Assembly (NCBI GenBank): GCA_002453155.1
Contig: DKGG01000023.1
Coordinates: 16,921 to 80,920, forward strand
DNA from: Bdellovibrionaceae bacterium UBA6776
Lineage (GTDB): Bacteria; Bdellovibrionota; Bdellovibrionia; Bdellovibrionales; UBA1609
Reading direction: 5' to 3'
Length of the DNA: 64,000 nucleotides
The notes below the pieces were generated by a model that was not told the DNA's origin, made no database searches, and was given only the letters and a program-made list of their open reading frames with translations. Position numbers and translations under genes: made by a program. Shown piece by piece: positions 26,943-35,466 of this stretch (the first letter of the stretch is position 1; every line of letters starts with the position of its first letter).

Positions 26943-28288
26943 TGGAAGATCGCACCAAGCTCATAATCGCATCCATTCGAAAACTTCAATCTCGGGGTGC
27001 AAAGCCCAACATCCGAAAGATTTTGGCAAAGACTCATCCTTCGGACATGGCCTTGGTGCTTCAAGGATTGGATCCTGAAGAAAGATATGAAGTCTTTTTG
27101 ATGGAAGAAAGCTTTGCTCGCAGAGCCAATGTGATGAGCTATTTGGACGAATCTTTGCAAAAAGAACTGATTGAGCTTTCTTCACGGGAAGACATTCTTA
27201 AAATTTTGTCTCATATGGATTCCGATGATGCTGCGGACCTGTTGGGAATCTTGCCGGAGGAAGAATCCAAAGAATTTCTTTCGTCCATGGTGAGAAAGGA
27301 TTCCGAAGAAGTCGCCGAACTGATGGGATATGCGGAAGACTCCGCAGGTGGACTGATGAGCTCCGAGTATTTGGCGGTGAATCAGAATCTTTCGGTGGCG
27401 GAGGCCGTGGCGGCCCTTCAAAGCAACGGGGATCAAGGAACCATTTCTTTTTATCTGTATGTGATTAACGATCATGGACAGTTGGTGGGCGTGGTCAGTT
27501 TGAAGCAGCTGTTGTTGTCTTCAAAAAGTTCTAAGCTCAAAGAGCTGATGTACAAAGATGTGATTTCCGTTCATGTGAATGCCCACCAAGAGGATGTGGC
27601 GGCAACCGTTGAACGTTATGATTTTTTGGCCTTGCCGGTTGTGGATGGAAACAACAATTTGGTGGGTGTCATTACTGTTGATGACGTGATTGATGTGATT
27701 CGTGAAGAGGCGGAAGAGGATTTCTTAGCCATGGGCCGTGCCGGTTGGGGTGTGGAAGAGTCTGTCATCGATCACGTGAAAGCCCGCTTCCCCTGGGTGA
27801 TTTTGTCTTTTCTGGGTGGAGTGACCTGTTTCTTAATTATTTTTTCAAACCGTCCCCATGTGGCGGACTTTTCTCCTCTTTGGTATTTGGCCTCTTTGTT
27901 GCCCTTGCTTTTGTCTTTGGGGGCCACCACCGGAGGCCAGGCAGCTGCGGTTTCTGTGGGACATGTACGCAGTGGTCGTTTGGAGTTTAAACGTGTGGGG
28001 AATTACTTGCTTGGCGAAGTGGCCATTGGATTGGTTTTGGGATCCATACTTGCATTGGCTGTTTTTGGACTTGGGTTTTGGCTCACTGGAGTTTTGATCA
28101 TCAGTTTGTATTTTGCGGCAGCAACACTTTTCAGTGTGGTATGGGCGGTGAGTATGGGAGGCGGAATTCCCGTGGCCTTAGATCGCCTTGGAATTGATCC
28201 CACCATAGGATCCGTTCCATTGTTTACGACTTTGGCGGACATTTCTTCGGTGTTGATTTTATTCTTGGTCTATCAATTGATTTGGTAG
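26942..28288 (+). CDS. mgtE: magnesium transporter MgtE
   Basis: ATG 26942 follows TTGGAGGAG and shares a base with the preceding stop. Domains: N-terminal MgtE_N helical superdomain (about 15-120, ILAKTHPSDMALVLQGLDPE), paired CBS domains (about 130-255, MSSEYLAVNQNLSVAEAVAA and VHVNAHQEDVAATVERYDF) that sense cytosolic Mg2+, and a C-terminal five-helix channel (about 275-449, FPWVILSFLGG, LGATTGGQAA). The 449-residue length matches the family. It is co-transcribed with the flippase-like gene and recO; the grouping has no obvious functional logic. Confidence 0.95.
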   Translation: MEDRTKLIIASIRKLQSRGAKPNIRKILAKTHPSDMALVLQGLDPEERYEVFLMEESFARRANVMSYLDESLQKELIELSSREDILKILSHMDSDDAADLLGILPEEESKEFLSSMVRKDSEEVAELMGYAEDSAGGLMSSEYLAVNQNLSVAEAVAALQSNGDQGTISFYLYVINDHGQLVGVVSLKQLLLSSKSSKLKELMYKDVISVHVNAHQEDVAATVERYDFLALPVVDGNNNLVGVITVDDVIDVIREEAEEDFLAMGRAGWGVEESVIDHVKARFPWVILSFLGGVTCFLIIFSNRPHVADFSPLWYLASLLPLLLSLGATTGGQAAAVSVGHVRSGRLEFKRVGNYLLGEVAIGLVLGSILALAVFGLGFWLTGVLIISLYFAAATLFSVVWAVSMGGGIPVALDRLGIDPTIGSVPLFTTLADISSVLILFLVYQLIW

Positions 28289-28296
28289 GAGATTTT

Positions 28297-28890
28297 TTGA
28301 ACCGAGCCAAGCTGATCGTCTTAAAAGCCATCAAACATTCCGAATCAGATCTGTTGGTTCAAACCTTAAGTGCCACGGGCGATCGGCTTCACTTTTTAGC
28401 CAAGGGTGCACTGAAAAGCAAAAAACGGTTTGGTGGCGGAGTTCTTGAGCCCACTCACTATTTGGACGTTTTGTACAAAGAGGGTAAAAGTTCATCCGAT
28501 TCTGAGCCCTTGCACATTTTGTTGGAAGCCCGAGTGATCCGAGATTTTTCGGGCCTTCGTGAAGATTACGACCGTTTAAACATGGCCCTTTCTTTTTTGT
28601 CCTTGGTGAGTCGCCTCACTCGTAGTGGTTCCGTGGGTGCGAAGGAAATTTTTGACCTTCTGGGGCATGGTTTGTCGGCCTGTGAAGGGGATTGCAATCC
28701 GGAAACCTTGTCCATTCAGTTCCGCGCAAAGCTTTTGTTTTCTCAAGGGGTTCTTGAACCGAGCTCCGACATGGCCGTGTTGATTCGAACGTCCTTGAAA
28801 AGTTCCAGTGACATTCAGCTGTCTAAAGCCCAAAGAAAAACTCTGGACCATCATCTTCACCTGGCCACCGAAGAGATGCTTCATTTGTGA
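28297..28890 (+). CDS. recO: DNA repair protein RecO
   Basis: TTG 28297 is preferred because TAGGAG lies 5 nt upstream and the protein then begins MNRAKLIVLKAIKHSESDLL, the usual RecO N-terminal OB-fold strand. A possible TTG at 28282 would overlap mgtE. RecO loads RecA at gaps together with RecR. At 198 residues it is shorter than the ~240 typical of RecO, and the C-terminal zinc-binding Cys pairs are absent; only SACEGDC resembles part of them. Helices after residue 85 (FLSLVSRLTRSGSVGAKEIF) fit the family. Confidence 0.8.
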   Translation: MNRAKLIVLKAIKHSESDLLVQTLSATGDRLHFLAKGALKSKKRFGGGVLEPTHYLDVLYKEGKSSSDSEPLHILLEARVIRDFSGLREDYDRLNMALSFLSLVSRLTRSGSVGAKEIFDLLGHGLSACEGDCNPETLSIQFRAKLLFSQGVLEPSSDMAVLIRTSLKSSSDIQLSKAQRKTLDHHLHLATEEMLHL

Positions 28891-28974
28891 TTTGATTTTC
28901 GACTTCAACAATGTCTAGTCTTACAAGACTCCAGGTCTTCCCCCACCCATTTTAGATGCGAGCGTCAAAACACG

Positions 28975-28996
28975 AAATATGATCTGAATCATATTT
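28975..28996 (+). promoter_or_regulatory. FNR/DNR-type operator upstream of nrdJ
   Basis: Two perfect 9-nt arms (AAATATGAT at 28975-28983, ATCATATTT at 28988-28996) flank CTGA. The core ATGAT-N4-ATCAT is close to the FNR/DNR consensus TTGAT-N4-ATCAA. It is centred 60 nt before the nrdJ ATG, which would fit a class II (-41.5) activated promoter with a leader of about 19 nt. Confidence 0.75.
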
Positions 28997-29045
28997 AGGG
29001 ACCGGCGTTGACCTTTAGCCTATGGGCAAGACTTGAGGAGAAAAA

Positions 29046-31595
29046 ATGGAGAAGCATCAAGATTTCAAACAACAATCTCAGACCCATAGGAACAAAAAAA
29101 GAATTCGCAAGACTAAGTTTGTAGATCATTTTTCTGAGGAAGTTTTTCATCAAACTTACTGTTTTGAGAAAGAAACAAATATTAACGAGCGGCATTTTCA
29201 AATCGCAGAAGAATTGGCCAGTGTTGAGATTAAAGAAAAACGACCATTTTGGAGAGAGAAATTTTTAGATTTACTGGAGGATTTTAAATTTGTTCCAGGA
29301 GGGAGAATTACATCAAACGCTGGGACCGGATTAAAAGGCACAACTTATATAAATTGTTTTGTAAGCGGCTTCCGAGGAGAAGATCAAGACTCTATGAATA
29401 GTATCATGGACGAGTTAAAGCGCCAGGCTTTAATTCTTAAGTCCGAAGGTGGGTATGGTTTTTGTGCAAATGTGATGAGACCCAGAGGTGGATATATAAG
29501 GGGCATAGGAGCAGAATCTCCAGGTGCAGTAAAGCTGTTGGAAATGTGGGACACGCAAAGTGCAGTCATTACGGCCGGAAGTGGTCTGCAAAAATCCAGT
29601 GAGCGAGGAAAGAAGAAGATCAGAAAGGGGGCTCAGATGGTAACTATGTCTATTTGGCATCCTGATATTGAGGCCTTTGTTACTGCAAAACAAACTCCAG
29701 GAACGCTCACCAAATTCAACATGTCTGTTTTAATTTCTGATGAATTTATGATGGCTATGAAATCTCATAAACCCTGGTTGCTTGAATTCCCAGATTATGA
29801 ATCTCATCCGGATCTCTATTCAAAAGAATGGGACGGAAATCTAGAGCTGTGGAAGTCCAAAGGCTATAAGACTAAGATTTATAGGAAGTATGAGGATGCG
29901 GGATCTTTATGGGATATCATTATGAAAGCTACCTATAATAGGAATGAGCCGGGAGTTCTTTTCGTCGATACAATAAATCGATGGAACAATCTGTATTACA
30001 CAGAGCACATTCAAGCAACCAATCCTTGTGGGGAGCAGGTATTACCTGTCGGTGGAGTTTGCCTTCTTGGTTCTTTAAATTTGACCCAGTTTGTGAACGA
30101 TCAGTTGAACGATTGGAATTATGAAAAATTAAAGGAGATCATTCCCACGGCCGTTCGCTTTATGGACAACGTAAACGATATCACTCAAGTTCCCCTTCCT
30201 GAGAACCAACGCAATCTGAAGGAGAAGCGGAGGATTGGCCTTGGTGTTTTGGGATATGCGTCTGCTTTGATGACAATGAGGATCCGCTATGGATCACCCG
30301 AGGCCCTCCGCCTGACTCACGAGCTGGGTCACTTTATTATGAATGAGACTTATAGAGCTTCGGCCCTGCTTGCGAAAGAAAAAGGAGTTTTTCCACTCTT
30401 TGACAGAGAAAAGTATCTCGCGGGGGCTTTTCTAAAAAAACTGGATGTTCAGGTTCGAGAATTGGTGTCTGATTTTGGTGTCAGAAACAGCCATCTGTTG
30501 TCGATTCAACCTACTGGAAATAGCGCGGTTCTTGCCAACAACGTGTCTGGTGGGTTGGAGCCTATATTTTCTCACGAGTACATTCGAACTTCTATTCAGC
30601 CCTATCCTCCAAAAGGACTGAGTGTGCCTCATTCCGTGGACTGGTCAGCAAAAAGAGTTCTAGATGAGCAGAGAGGTGACGGCTGGGAATGGGTCAAGGA
30701 AGGTGACGAAAACCTATTGAGGAAAGAGTTTGAGGCAAAAGTCTGGAAATTGGACAAAAGCAGAGGTCTGCTCAGAGAAAACAAAATCATGGACTATGCC
30801 GTACGGGTTTTAAAGGCGAGAAATCTTTGGGATCCCAATGCCGATTGGGCAGCGACGGCAACATTATTGACTCTAGATGAGCACATCAAAACCATGGAGG
30901 TGTTCTCTAAATATATTGATTCTGCCATCTCCAAAACGGTTAACCTCCCGAGAGGGTTCTCATATCTGGAATTTAAAGGCCTATATAGTGACCTCTTCGA
31001 GTCGGGAACCATTAAAGGTTGTACGACCTATCGAGAAGGCACTATGGCCAATGTTCTTCGCGAATCGACGGATAAAATCGAATTTAAAAGAACGGCTGGG
31101 GTTCCTCGCCCCCCAACATTGAAGTGCCATATTCATCACATTACATCCAAGGGGCAAGCTTGGATTGTTCTAGTAGGTCTGCTAGAGCAATCACCTTATG
31201 AGGTCTTTGTAATGAAGCAAGATTTTTTGCAGGTGCCCAAAGGCCTCATTGAAGGACTTCTTTATAAGGAGACCTCCGGAGTTTATCATCTAGAGACACT
31301 AGACGGGTGGGTACTTAGAGATATTCGACGATTTTTTGAGTCAGACGAACAAGAGGCTTTGACTCGAATGATTTCAACGGCATTAAGGCACGGAGCTGAT
31401 ATTGAGTTTATTGTCTCACAGTTGTTAAAAAGTGAAGGCACCATTCATTCTTTTTCCAAAGCAATAGCGCGCACTCTTAAGCAATATATAAAGGAAATTA
31501 AGGTCATTCGCTGCACTCACTGCGGAAGTCAGAATCTAAAGCTAGAAGAAGGGTGTTTTATGTGCTTGGACTGCGGAGATAGTAAATGTACCTGA
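29046..31595 (+). CDS. nrdJ: adenosylcobalamin-dependent (class II) ribonucleotide reductase
   Basis: Class II reductases make deoxynucleotides with B12 as radical source and work with or without oxygen. The active-site motif is TNPCGEQ (Asn326, Cys328, Glu330), with redox cysteines Cys104 (YINCF) and Cys339 (VCLLGSLNL). The C-terminus ends in a zinc-ribbon-like Cys cluster (CTHCGSQN, CFMCLDCG) used for reduction. At 849 residues it is full length, and no separate small subunit is present. GAGGAG precedes ATG 29046. The upstream region has an FNR-type box and no recognisable cobalamin riboswitch. Base and codon use look AT-richer than the recO side. It probably supplies dNTPs during oxygen-limited growth. 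Confidence 0.93.
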   Translation: MEKHQDFKQQSQTHRNKKRIRKTKFVDHFSEEVFHQTYCFEKETNINERHFQIAEELASVEIKEKRPFWREKFLDLLEDFKFVPGGRITSNAGTGLKGTTYINCFVSGFRGEDQDSMNSIMDELKRQALILKSEGGYGFCANVMRPRGGYIRGIGAESPGAVKLLEMWDTQSAVITAGSGLQKSSERGKKKIRKGAQMVTMSIWHPDIEAFVTAKQTPGTLTKFNMSVLISDEFMMAMKSHKPWLLEFPDYESHPDLYSKEWDGNLELWKSKGYKTKIYRKYEDAGSLWDIIMKATYNRNEPGVLFVDTINRWNNLYYTEHIQATNPCGEQVLPVGGVCLLGSLNLTQFVNDQLNDWNYEKLKEIIPTAVRFMDNVNDITQVPLPENQRNLKEKRRIGLGVLGYASALMTMRIRYGSPEALRLTHELGHFIMNETYRASALLAKEKGVFPLFDREKYLAGAFLKKLDVQVRELVSDFGVRNSHLLSIQPTGNSAVLANNVSGGLEPIFSHEYIRTSIQPYPPKGLSVPHSVDWSAKRVLDEQRGDGWEWVKEGDENLLRKEFEAKVWKLDKSRGLLRENKIMDYAVRVLKARNLWDPNADWAATATLLTLDEHIKTMEVFSKYIDSAISKTVNLPRGFSYLEFKGLYSDLFESGTIKGCTTYREGTMANVLRESTDKIEFKRTAGVPRPPTLKCHIHHITSKGQAWIVLVGLLEQSPYEVFVMKQDFLQVPKGLIEGLLYKETSGVYHLETLDGWVLRDIRRFFESDEQEALTRMISTALRHGADIEFIVSQLLKSEGTIHSFSKAIARTLKQYIKEIKVIRCTHCGSQNLKLEEGCFMCLDCGDSKCT

Positions 31596-31612
31596 TATGA
31601 TCTGACTCATAA
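31595..31612 (+). promoter_or_regulatory. FNR/DNR-type operator upstream of the small Cys-tailed gene
   Basis: ATATGAT (31595-31601), CTGA, CTCATAA (31606-31612): an imperfect copy of the box upstream of nrdJ with the same CTGA centre. It is centred 57-58 nt before ATG 31661. A TTAAAT at 31633-31638 is correctly placed for a -10 element of a class II promoter. It lies at the nrdJ stop. Confidence 0.65.
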
Positions 31613-31660
31613 CAATAGGTGTCTGATGCTGATTAAATTTTAGATAGGTTGGAGGATTTA

Positions 31661-31927
31661 ATGCAAACATCTATAAATATCGATAGTTTTAAGGATCAAT
31701 TTGTTAGCGGGCTCATATACTCCCTGGTGGAGGGATTGAATTCGGGAGAATCGATTCGCATCGAATCCGCGTCTAATTTTCGGGACTTAATAAACGAAAT
31801 ATGTTCTTCCAGTAGCGACGAGATCATTTGCGGAGAATGGTCTCAAAGCGGTAGGACCTTGACAGCGACGTTAATGAAAAAATACTCTGAGAAGAAGGAT
31901 TCTTGTTGTGGAGTGTGTGGGGGATAG
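31661..31927 (+). CDS. small protein with CCxxC tail in nitrite-reductase island
   Basis: ATG 31661 follows GGAGG at 31651-31655 and is chosen over a TTG four codons upstream. The 88-residue product has an alpha/beta-looking body (SGLIYSLVEGLNSGESIRIE, IICGEWSQSGRTLTATLMKK) and ends in KKDSCCGVCGG, a probable metal or Fe-S/redox site. The body is reminiscent of DUF2249/TusA-like small domains that often accompany denitrification genes, but I could not confirm that. It has its own FNR-type box, so it is likely co-induced with nrdJ and nirK. Confidence 0.7.
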   Translation: MQTSINIDSFKDQFVSGLIYSLVEGLNSGESIRIESASNFRDLINEICSSSSDEIICGEWSQSGRTLTATLMKKYSEKKDSCCGVCGG

Positions 31928-31977
31928 CCCTCTAAGGGATCAGAGGCCTATTTGTTTAAAAATCAACACATTTGGTT

Positions 31978-31993
31978 TATGATTTAGATCATA
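31978..31993 (+). promoter_or_regulatory. FNR/DNR-type operator upstream of nirK
   Basis: TATGAT (31978-31983), TTAG, ATCATA (31988-31993): perfect 6-nt arms. It is centred 59-60 nt before the nirK ATG at 32045. TAAACT at 32015-32020 is at the -10 position expected for class II activation. Confidence 0.75.
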
Positions 31994-32044
31994 CCTCAAC
32001 ATTCTTTTACACTTTAAACTTTGTTTATATAGAGAGGTGAGTTT

Positions 32045-33484
32045 ATGTGCAAAAAGATTTTCTCGATCGCAATTTTTTGTGGGCTCCTTGTCGGATGTTT
32101 TGATGAAAAGGGGAGCGATGCAAATGCAACTTCCGAAATTAGGGGCGAAGAGGAGGCGAACCTATCTTCACCCCCAAAGGTTCCTTCACCCATCACACGA
32201 GAACACAATACGAAAGTGATCGTTAAACTTGAAGTCATTGAAAAGAAAATGGAGATTGCCAAAGGGGTCGAGTACACTTTTTGGACCTTTGGTGGAACTG
32301 TTCCTGGAAAGTTTATTCGGATAAAAGAAGGAGATCTTGTTGAATTTCATCTCCAGAATCATCCCTCTTCAAAAATGCCTCACAATATTGACTTGCATGC
32401 GGTTACGGGTCCGGGAGGAGGAGCGGTTTCTTCCTTTACGCTTCCCGGACACGAAAGTGTTTTTTCCTTCAAAGCCTTGAACCCGGGCCTTTTTGTCTAT
32501 CATTGTGCAACAGCCCCTGTGGGAATGCACATTGCAAATGGGATGTATGGATTGATTCTGGTAGAGCCAAGAGGGGGACTTCCCAAGGTTGATAAAGAGT
32601 ACTATGTGATGCAAGGAGATTTCTATACAAAAGGAAAGTTTGGAAAGCAGGGGTATCAACCTTTCGATATGGAAAAGGCAATTGATGAACGCCCGACGTA
32701 CGTCCTATTCAATGGTTCTTCGACATCAATGACGGGTGATAAGGCTTTAACGGCGAATGTCGGTGAGCGGATTCGATTGTTTGTCGGCAATGGTGGACCA
32801 AATTTAGTCTCTTCGTTTCACGTTATTGGAGAGATCTTTGACAATGTTCACAGGGAGGGCGGAAAAAATATCGATCATAACGTTCAGACCACTCTTATTC
32901 CTGCTGGAGGTGCCACCATAGTGGACTTTAAGGTTGAAGCTCCTGGGAATCTAGTGATGGTGGATCATTCTATTTTTAGAGCATTCAATAAAGGAGCCTT
33001 GGCTCTTATCAATGTCAAAGGAAACGAGGAAAAAAAGATCTATTCAGGAAAGATTGAGGACAACGTCTATCTGCCAGAAGGTGCTGCTATTCAAGAAGTC
33101 AGTGAGAAGGAAAAAGTTTCGACGGCTGACAATTTAGAAGATCAGATAAGGCTGGGTAAAAACATTTTTTCTCAGAACTGTGCGGCCTGCCATCAACTTG
33201 ATGGAAAAGGAATCAAAGGTGCATTTCCTCCTTTGGCAAATTCGGACTGGTTAAACGAGAACTCAAGACGAGCCATAGAGGTCGTTAAGAACGGATTGTC
33301 CGGCTCCTTGACCGTAAACGGAGAAGTTTACGATGGAGTTATGCCAGCATTGGGACTGTCGGATGAAGATATCGCGAATGTCTTAACTTATGTTTATAAT
33401 TCTTGGGGAAACAGCAGGAAGGTTATTACTCCAGCAGATGTTAAATCTGTACCCTCTCAAAGTAGTGCCGGCGGAGGTCATTGA
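32045..33484 (+). CDS. nirK: AniA-type copper nitrite reductase fused to cytochrome c (lipoprotein)
   Basis: The enzyme reduces nitrite to nitric oxide. A lipoprotein signal peptide ends at LLVGC (Cys18). Two cupredoxin domains follow. Type 1 copper ligands are His113, Cys154, His162 and Met167 (PHNIDLHAVTG, YHCATAPVGMHIANGMYG); type 2 ligands are His118, His153 and His308 (VDHSIFRAFNKGA); catalytic Asp116 and His259 (SSFHVIGEIFDNV) are present. This matches the Neisseria AniA class. Residues ~365-465 are a cytochrome c domain (CAACH at 379-383, probable axial Met433), which would feed electrons directly to the copper site. The gene is coupled to the next one by TGATG. GAGAGG precedes the start. 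Confidence 0.95.
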   Translation: MCKKIFSIAIFCGLLVGCFDEKGSDANATSEIRGEEEANLSSPPKVPSPITREHNTKVIVKLEVIEKKMEIAKGVEYTFWTFGGTVPGKFIRIKEGDLVEFHLQNHPSSKMPHNIDLHAVTGPGGGAVSSFTLPGHESVFSFKALNPGLFVYHCATAPVGMHIANGMYGLILVEPRGGLPKVDKEYYVMQGDFYTKGKFGKQGYQPFDMEKAIDERPTYVLFNGSSTSMTGDKALTANVGERIRLFVGNGGPNLVSSFHVIGEIFDNVHREGGKNIDHNVQTTLIPAGGATIVDFKVEAPGNLVMVDHSIFRAFNKGALALINVKGNEEKKIYSGKIEDNVYLPEGAAIQEVSEKEKVSTADNLEDQIRLGKNIFSQNCAACHQLDGKGIKGAFPPLANSDWLNENSRRAIEVVKNGLSGSLTVNGEVYDGVMPALGLSDEDIANVLTYVYNSWGNSRKVITPADVKSVPSQSSAGGGH

Positions 33485-34239
33485 TGCTTAACTTGATTTT
33501 TCTCTTGGTCTTCGCGGAAAATTTGAGGGCTCAAAATCAGGTGGATGTGCCAAAAGGCCATATTGAAGCTTTTTGGCAGGCTCCAGTGAAAGAAAAATCA
33601 TTTCGTCCCCTTTTGCTTGTAGATGCTTTTAAGGCAATGATTTATCCGGTGACCCAAAAGCAGTTTGGAGAGTTTCTTGCAAAAAATCCTGAATGGACGA
33701 AAGACAATGTTTCTAGGATATTTGCCGATGAAAATTATCTGTCAAATTATTTGGAAGAAAGTTCTATGGAGCAAACTCCAATCACAAATGTTTCGTGGTT
33801 TGCTGCTCGAGCCTATTGCAAAAGTAAGGGTATGAGACTTCCAACTGTCAAAGAATGGGAATATCTTGCTGCAGCTTCAGAAACTCAAAGGAATGCCAAT
33901 AGGAATAATCATTTTTTGAGTCGGATTTTAAGCTGGTATGGAGAGCCAAAGAAAGGTCGTCTGCCTAACGTGGGGAGTATTTATCAAAACATTTATGGTC
34001 TCTGGGATATGCATGGACTAATTTGGGAGTGGGTTGAGGACTTCAACTCCAATTTTGTCTCTGGAGAAAGTCGAGAGGATTCCTCCTTTAATAAGAACCT
34101 CTTTTGTGGTGCTGGAGCCTTATCTATGGCCGACAAGGAAAATTACGCTGCGTTTATGCGATTTGCCTTTCGCTCTGGATTAAAGGGGACTAGCACAATT
34201 TGGAACTTGGGCTTTAGATGCGTGAGGAGCTTGCAATGA
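33484..34239 (+). CDS. formylglycine-generating-enzyme (SUMF1) family protein, exported
   Basis: ATG 33484 overlaps the nirK stop and follows GGAGG at 33473-33477. A short signal peptide (MLNLIFLLVFAENLRA) is followed by an FGE-sulfatase fold: YPVTQKQFGEFLAKNPEW, TNVSWFAARAYCKSKGMRLP, TVKEWEYLAAAS, GLWDMHGLIWEWVEDF and C-terminal LGFRCVRSL. Classic FGE uses a Cys pair near the C-terminus; here LFCGAG and FRCV are the only candidates, so oxidase activity is uncertain. Paralogues of this fold often sit beside nirK and SCO genes, possibly as periplasmic maturation or structural factors. No sulfatase gene is in the window. Confidence 0.88.
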   Translation: MLNLIFLLVFAENLRAQNQVDVPKGHIEAFWQAPVKEKSFRPLLLVDAFKAMIYPVTQKQFGEFLAKNPEWTKDNVSRIFADENYLSNYLEESSMEQTPITNVSWFAARAYCKSKGMRLPTVKEWEYLAAASETQRNANRNNHFLSRILSWYGEPKKGRLPNVGSIYQNIYGLWDMHGLIWEWVEDFNSNFVSGESREDSSFNKNLFCGAGALSMADKENYAAFMRFAFRSGLKGTSTIWNLGFRCVRSLQ

Positions 34240-34778
34240 AAAGAATTTTTTTACTTCTGTCACTTCTATTTTTCTGTGTCTCATCATTTTCAGATAAGTC
34301 GTCGATTTATGAAGTCAAAACGACGTGGAAGGATCAAAATTCTAAAGAGATCAGAATGGCGGATTTCAAAGGACATCCGATTGTTCTAACAATGGTTTAT
34401 ACCTCTTGTCCTCACGCTTGCCCTATGATGGTATCTCGAATTCGAGATATTAAAAAGGAATTCGAACAAGAAGGGATTTTTGATGTCAAATATGTCTTAG
34501 CATCTTTTGATGTGGAAAATGATACCCCAGAGCACCTTAAATCTTATATGAACAAACGAAAGTTAGACGATAGTTCCTGGACATTTTTATCAGCTAAGAA
34601 TGAAAGTGCAGCTAGGGAACTCTCCGTCGTTTTGGGCATAAACTTCAAAAAATTAAGTGACGGGAATTTTTCTCACTCCAATGTAATCACGTTGATTGAT
34701 GATCAAGGTCATATTGTGGCTCGTATAGATAAACTCAGCGCAAATACCTCGCATTTTAAGAGCGCTCTTAAGAAATGA
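34236..34778 (+). CDS. SCO1/SenC-family copper chaperone
   Basis: ATG 34236 overlaps the upstream stop (ATGA) and follows GAGGAG. A signal peptide (MKRIFLLLSLLFFCVSSFS) precedes a thioredoxin fold with the copper motif CPHACPMM (TSC-x3-C type) and the distal His in NFSHSNVITLIDD. SCO proteins deliver copper to cytochrome oxidase; next to nirK it more likely metallates or reduces the nitrite reductase. It is last in the three-gene nirK operon before a decayed gene. Confidence 0.92.
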   Translation: MKRIFLLLSLLFFCVSSFSDKSSIYEVKTTWKDQNSKEIRMADFKGHPIVLTMVYTSCPHACPMMVSRIRDIKKEFEQEGIFDVKYVLASFDVENDTPEHLKSYMNKRKLDDSSWTFLSAKNESAARELSVVLGINFKKLSDGNFSHSNVITLIDDQGHIVARIDKLSANTSHFKSALKK

Positions 34779-34809
34779 GCAAAGAGTGTCGGGGTCCGTG
34801 TAAGGTAAA

Positions 34810-35462
34810 GCTTTCCATCGGGGTTGGAAGCGGAATTGTGGGTGTTTTCCTTTAGTTTTTTTCTCTCAGGGGCGACTTCCTTTTTATCCACACCAACCCC
34901 ATGTACACATTATGGCCTTTGCATTTATGTGGTCGTTAGTTTCGGGTTTTTTGGTGATCGCTATTCCTCGAATGATCGGTGGAAAAAGCCAAGATTTACT
35001 AGGTTGTAGTGGTTGCATTCTTGGTTCTTTTAAATGTGGCTTGCAATGTTTTGAATGAAACAAAGTTTTCGGTTTTTATGGGGCTGTTTAAAGGAGAGAG
35101 CGTCTTTTCATATGTTGGATTAAAAACAGGTCCTATATTTATTCTCTTTGGAAACTTCACGATGTGGAGTCAGTGGTTTCCCAAGATTGTTGGCTTGCAT
35201 TTTATGTACATCGAGATTTTCCTTGTTCACACGGGTAGTCGCCACTCAAGTTACCCTGGCTCACCATTAGCAAGATTTCAATCATAAGGTAAAATCTAAA
35301 CGTTTTTTTCTAGTCTTCTTTTTTTTGGTCTTGGTTGGGTTGTTCATAAGATTTGCCGATGCCTCTATAAGTGGACCCTATCTTGCCAGTGCGGTCGGAG
35401 CCTTCTCTCTTGCTTTGATGCTCTTGTTTCAAAAGTATTTAAAGCTTTGGATGTCTCATTAA
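34810..35462 (+). pseudogene. decayed NnrS-like heme/copper membrane protein gene
   Basis: No intact frame spans this region, but fragments in different frames look like one membrane protein. Frame 1 (about 34882-34980) reads HQPHVHIMAFAFMWSLVSGF then LVIAIPRMIGG, like the NnrS N-terminal HAHEMLFGF...GFLLTAVP motif. Frame 2 (35009-35240) reads KIVGLHFMYIEIFLVHTG. Frame 3 then continues VATQVTLAHH (35238-35267), an amber TAG at 35268, and RFFLVFFLVLVGLFIRFADA to a stop at 35460-35462, matching the RVTLAHGGH-type motif and final helices. At about 650 bp it is also shorter than a ~1.2-kb nnrS. NnrS proteins protect against nitric oxide stress, which fits beside nirK. Confidence 0.65.
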
Positions 35463-35466
35463 ATCC

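Noticed and set aside
28891..29045. Cobalamin riboswitch upstream of nrdJ
   Set aside because: No B12-box-like sequence or suitable length was seen; the FNR-type palindrome explains the conserved element.
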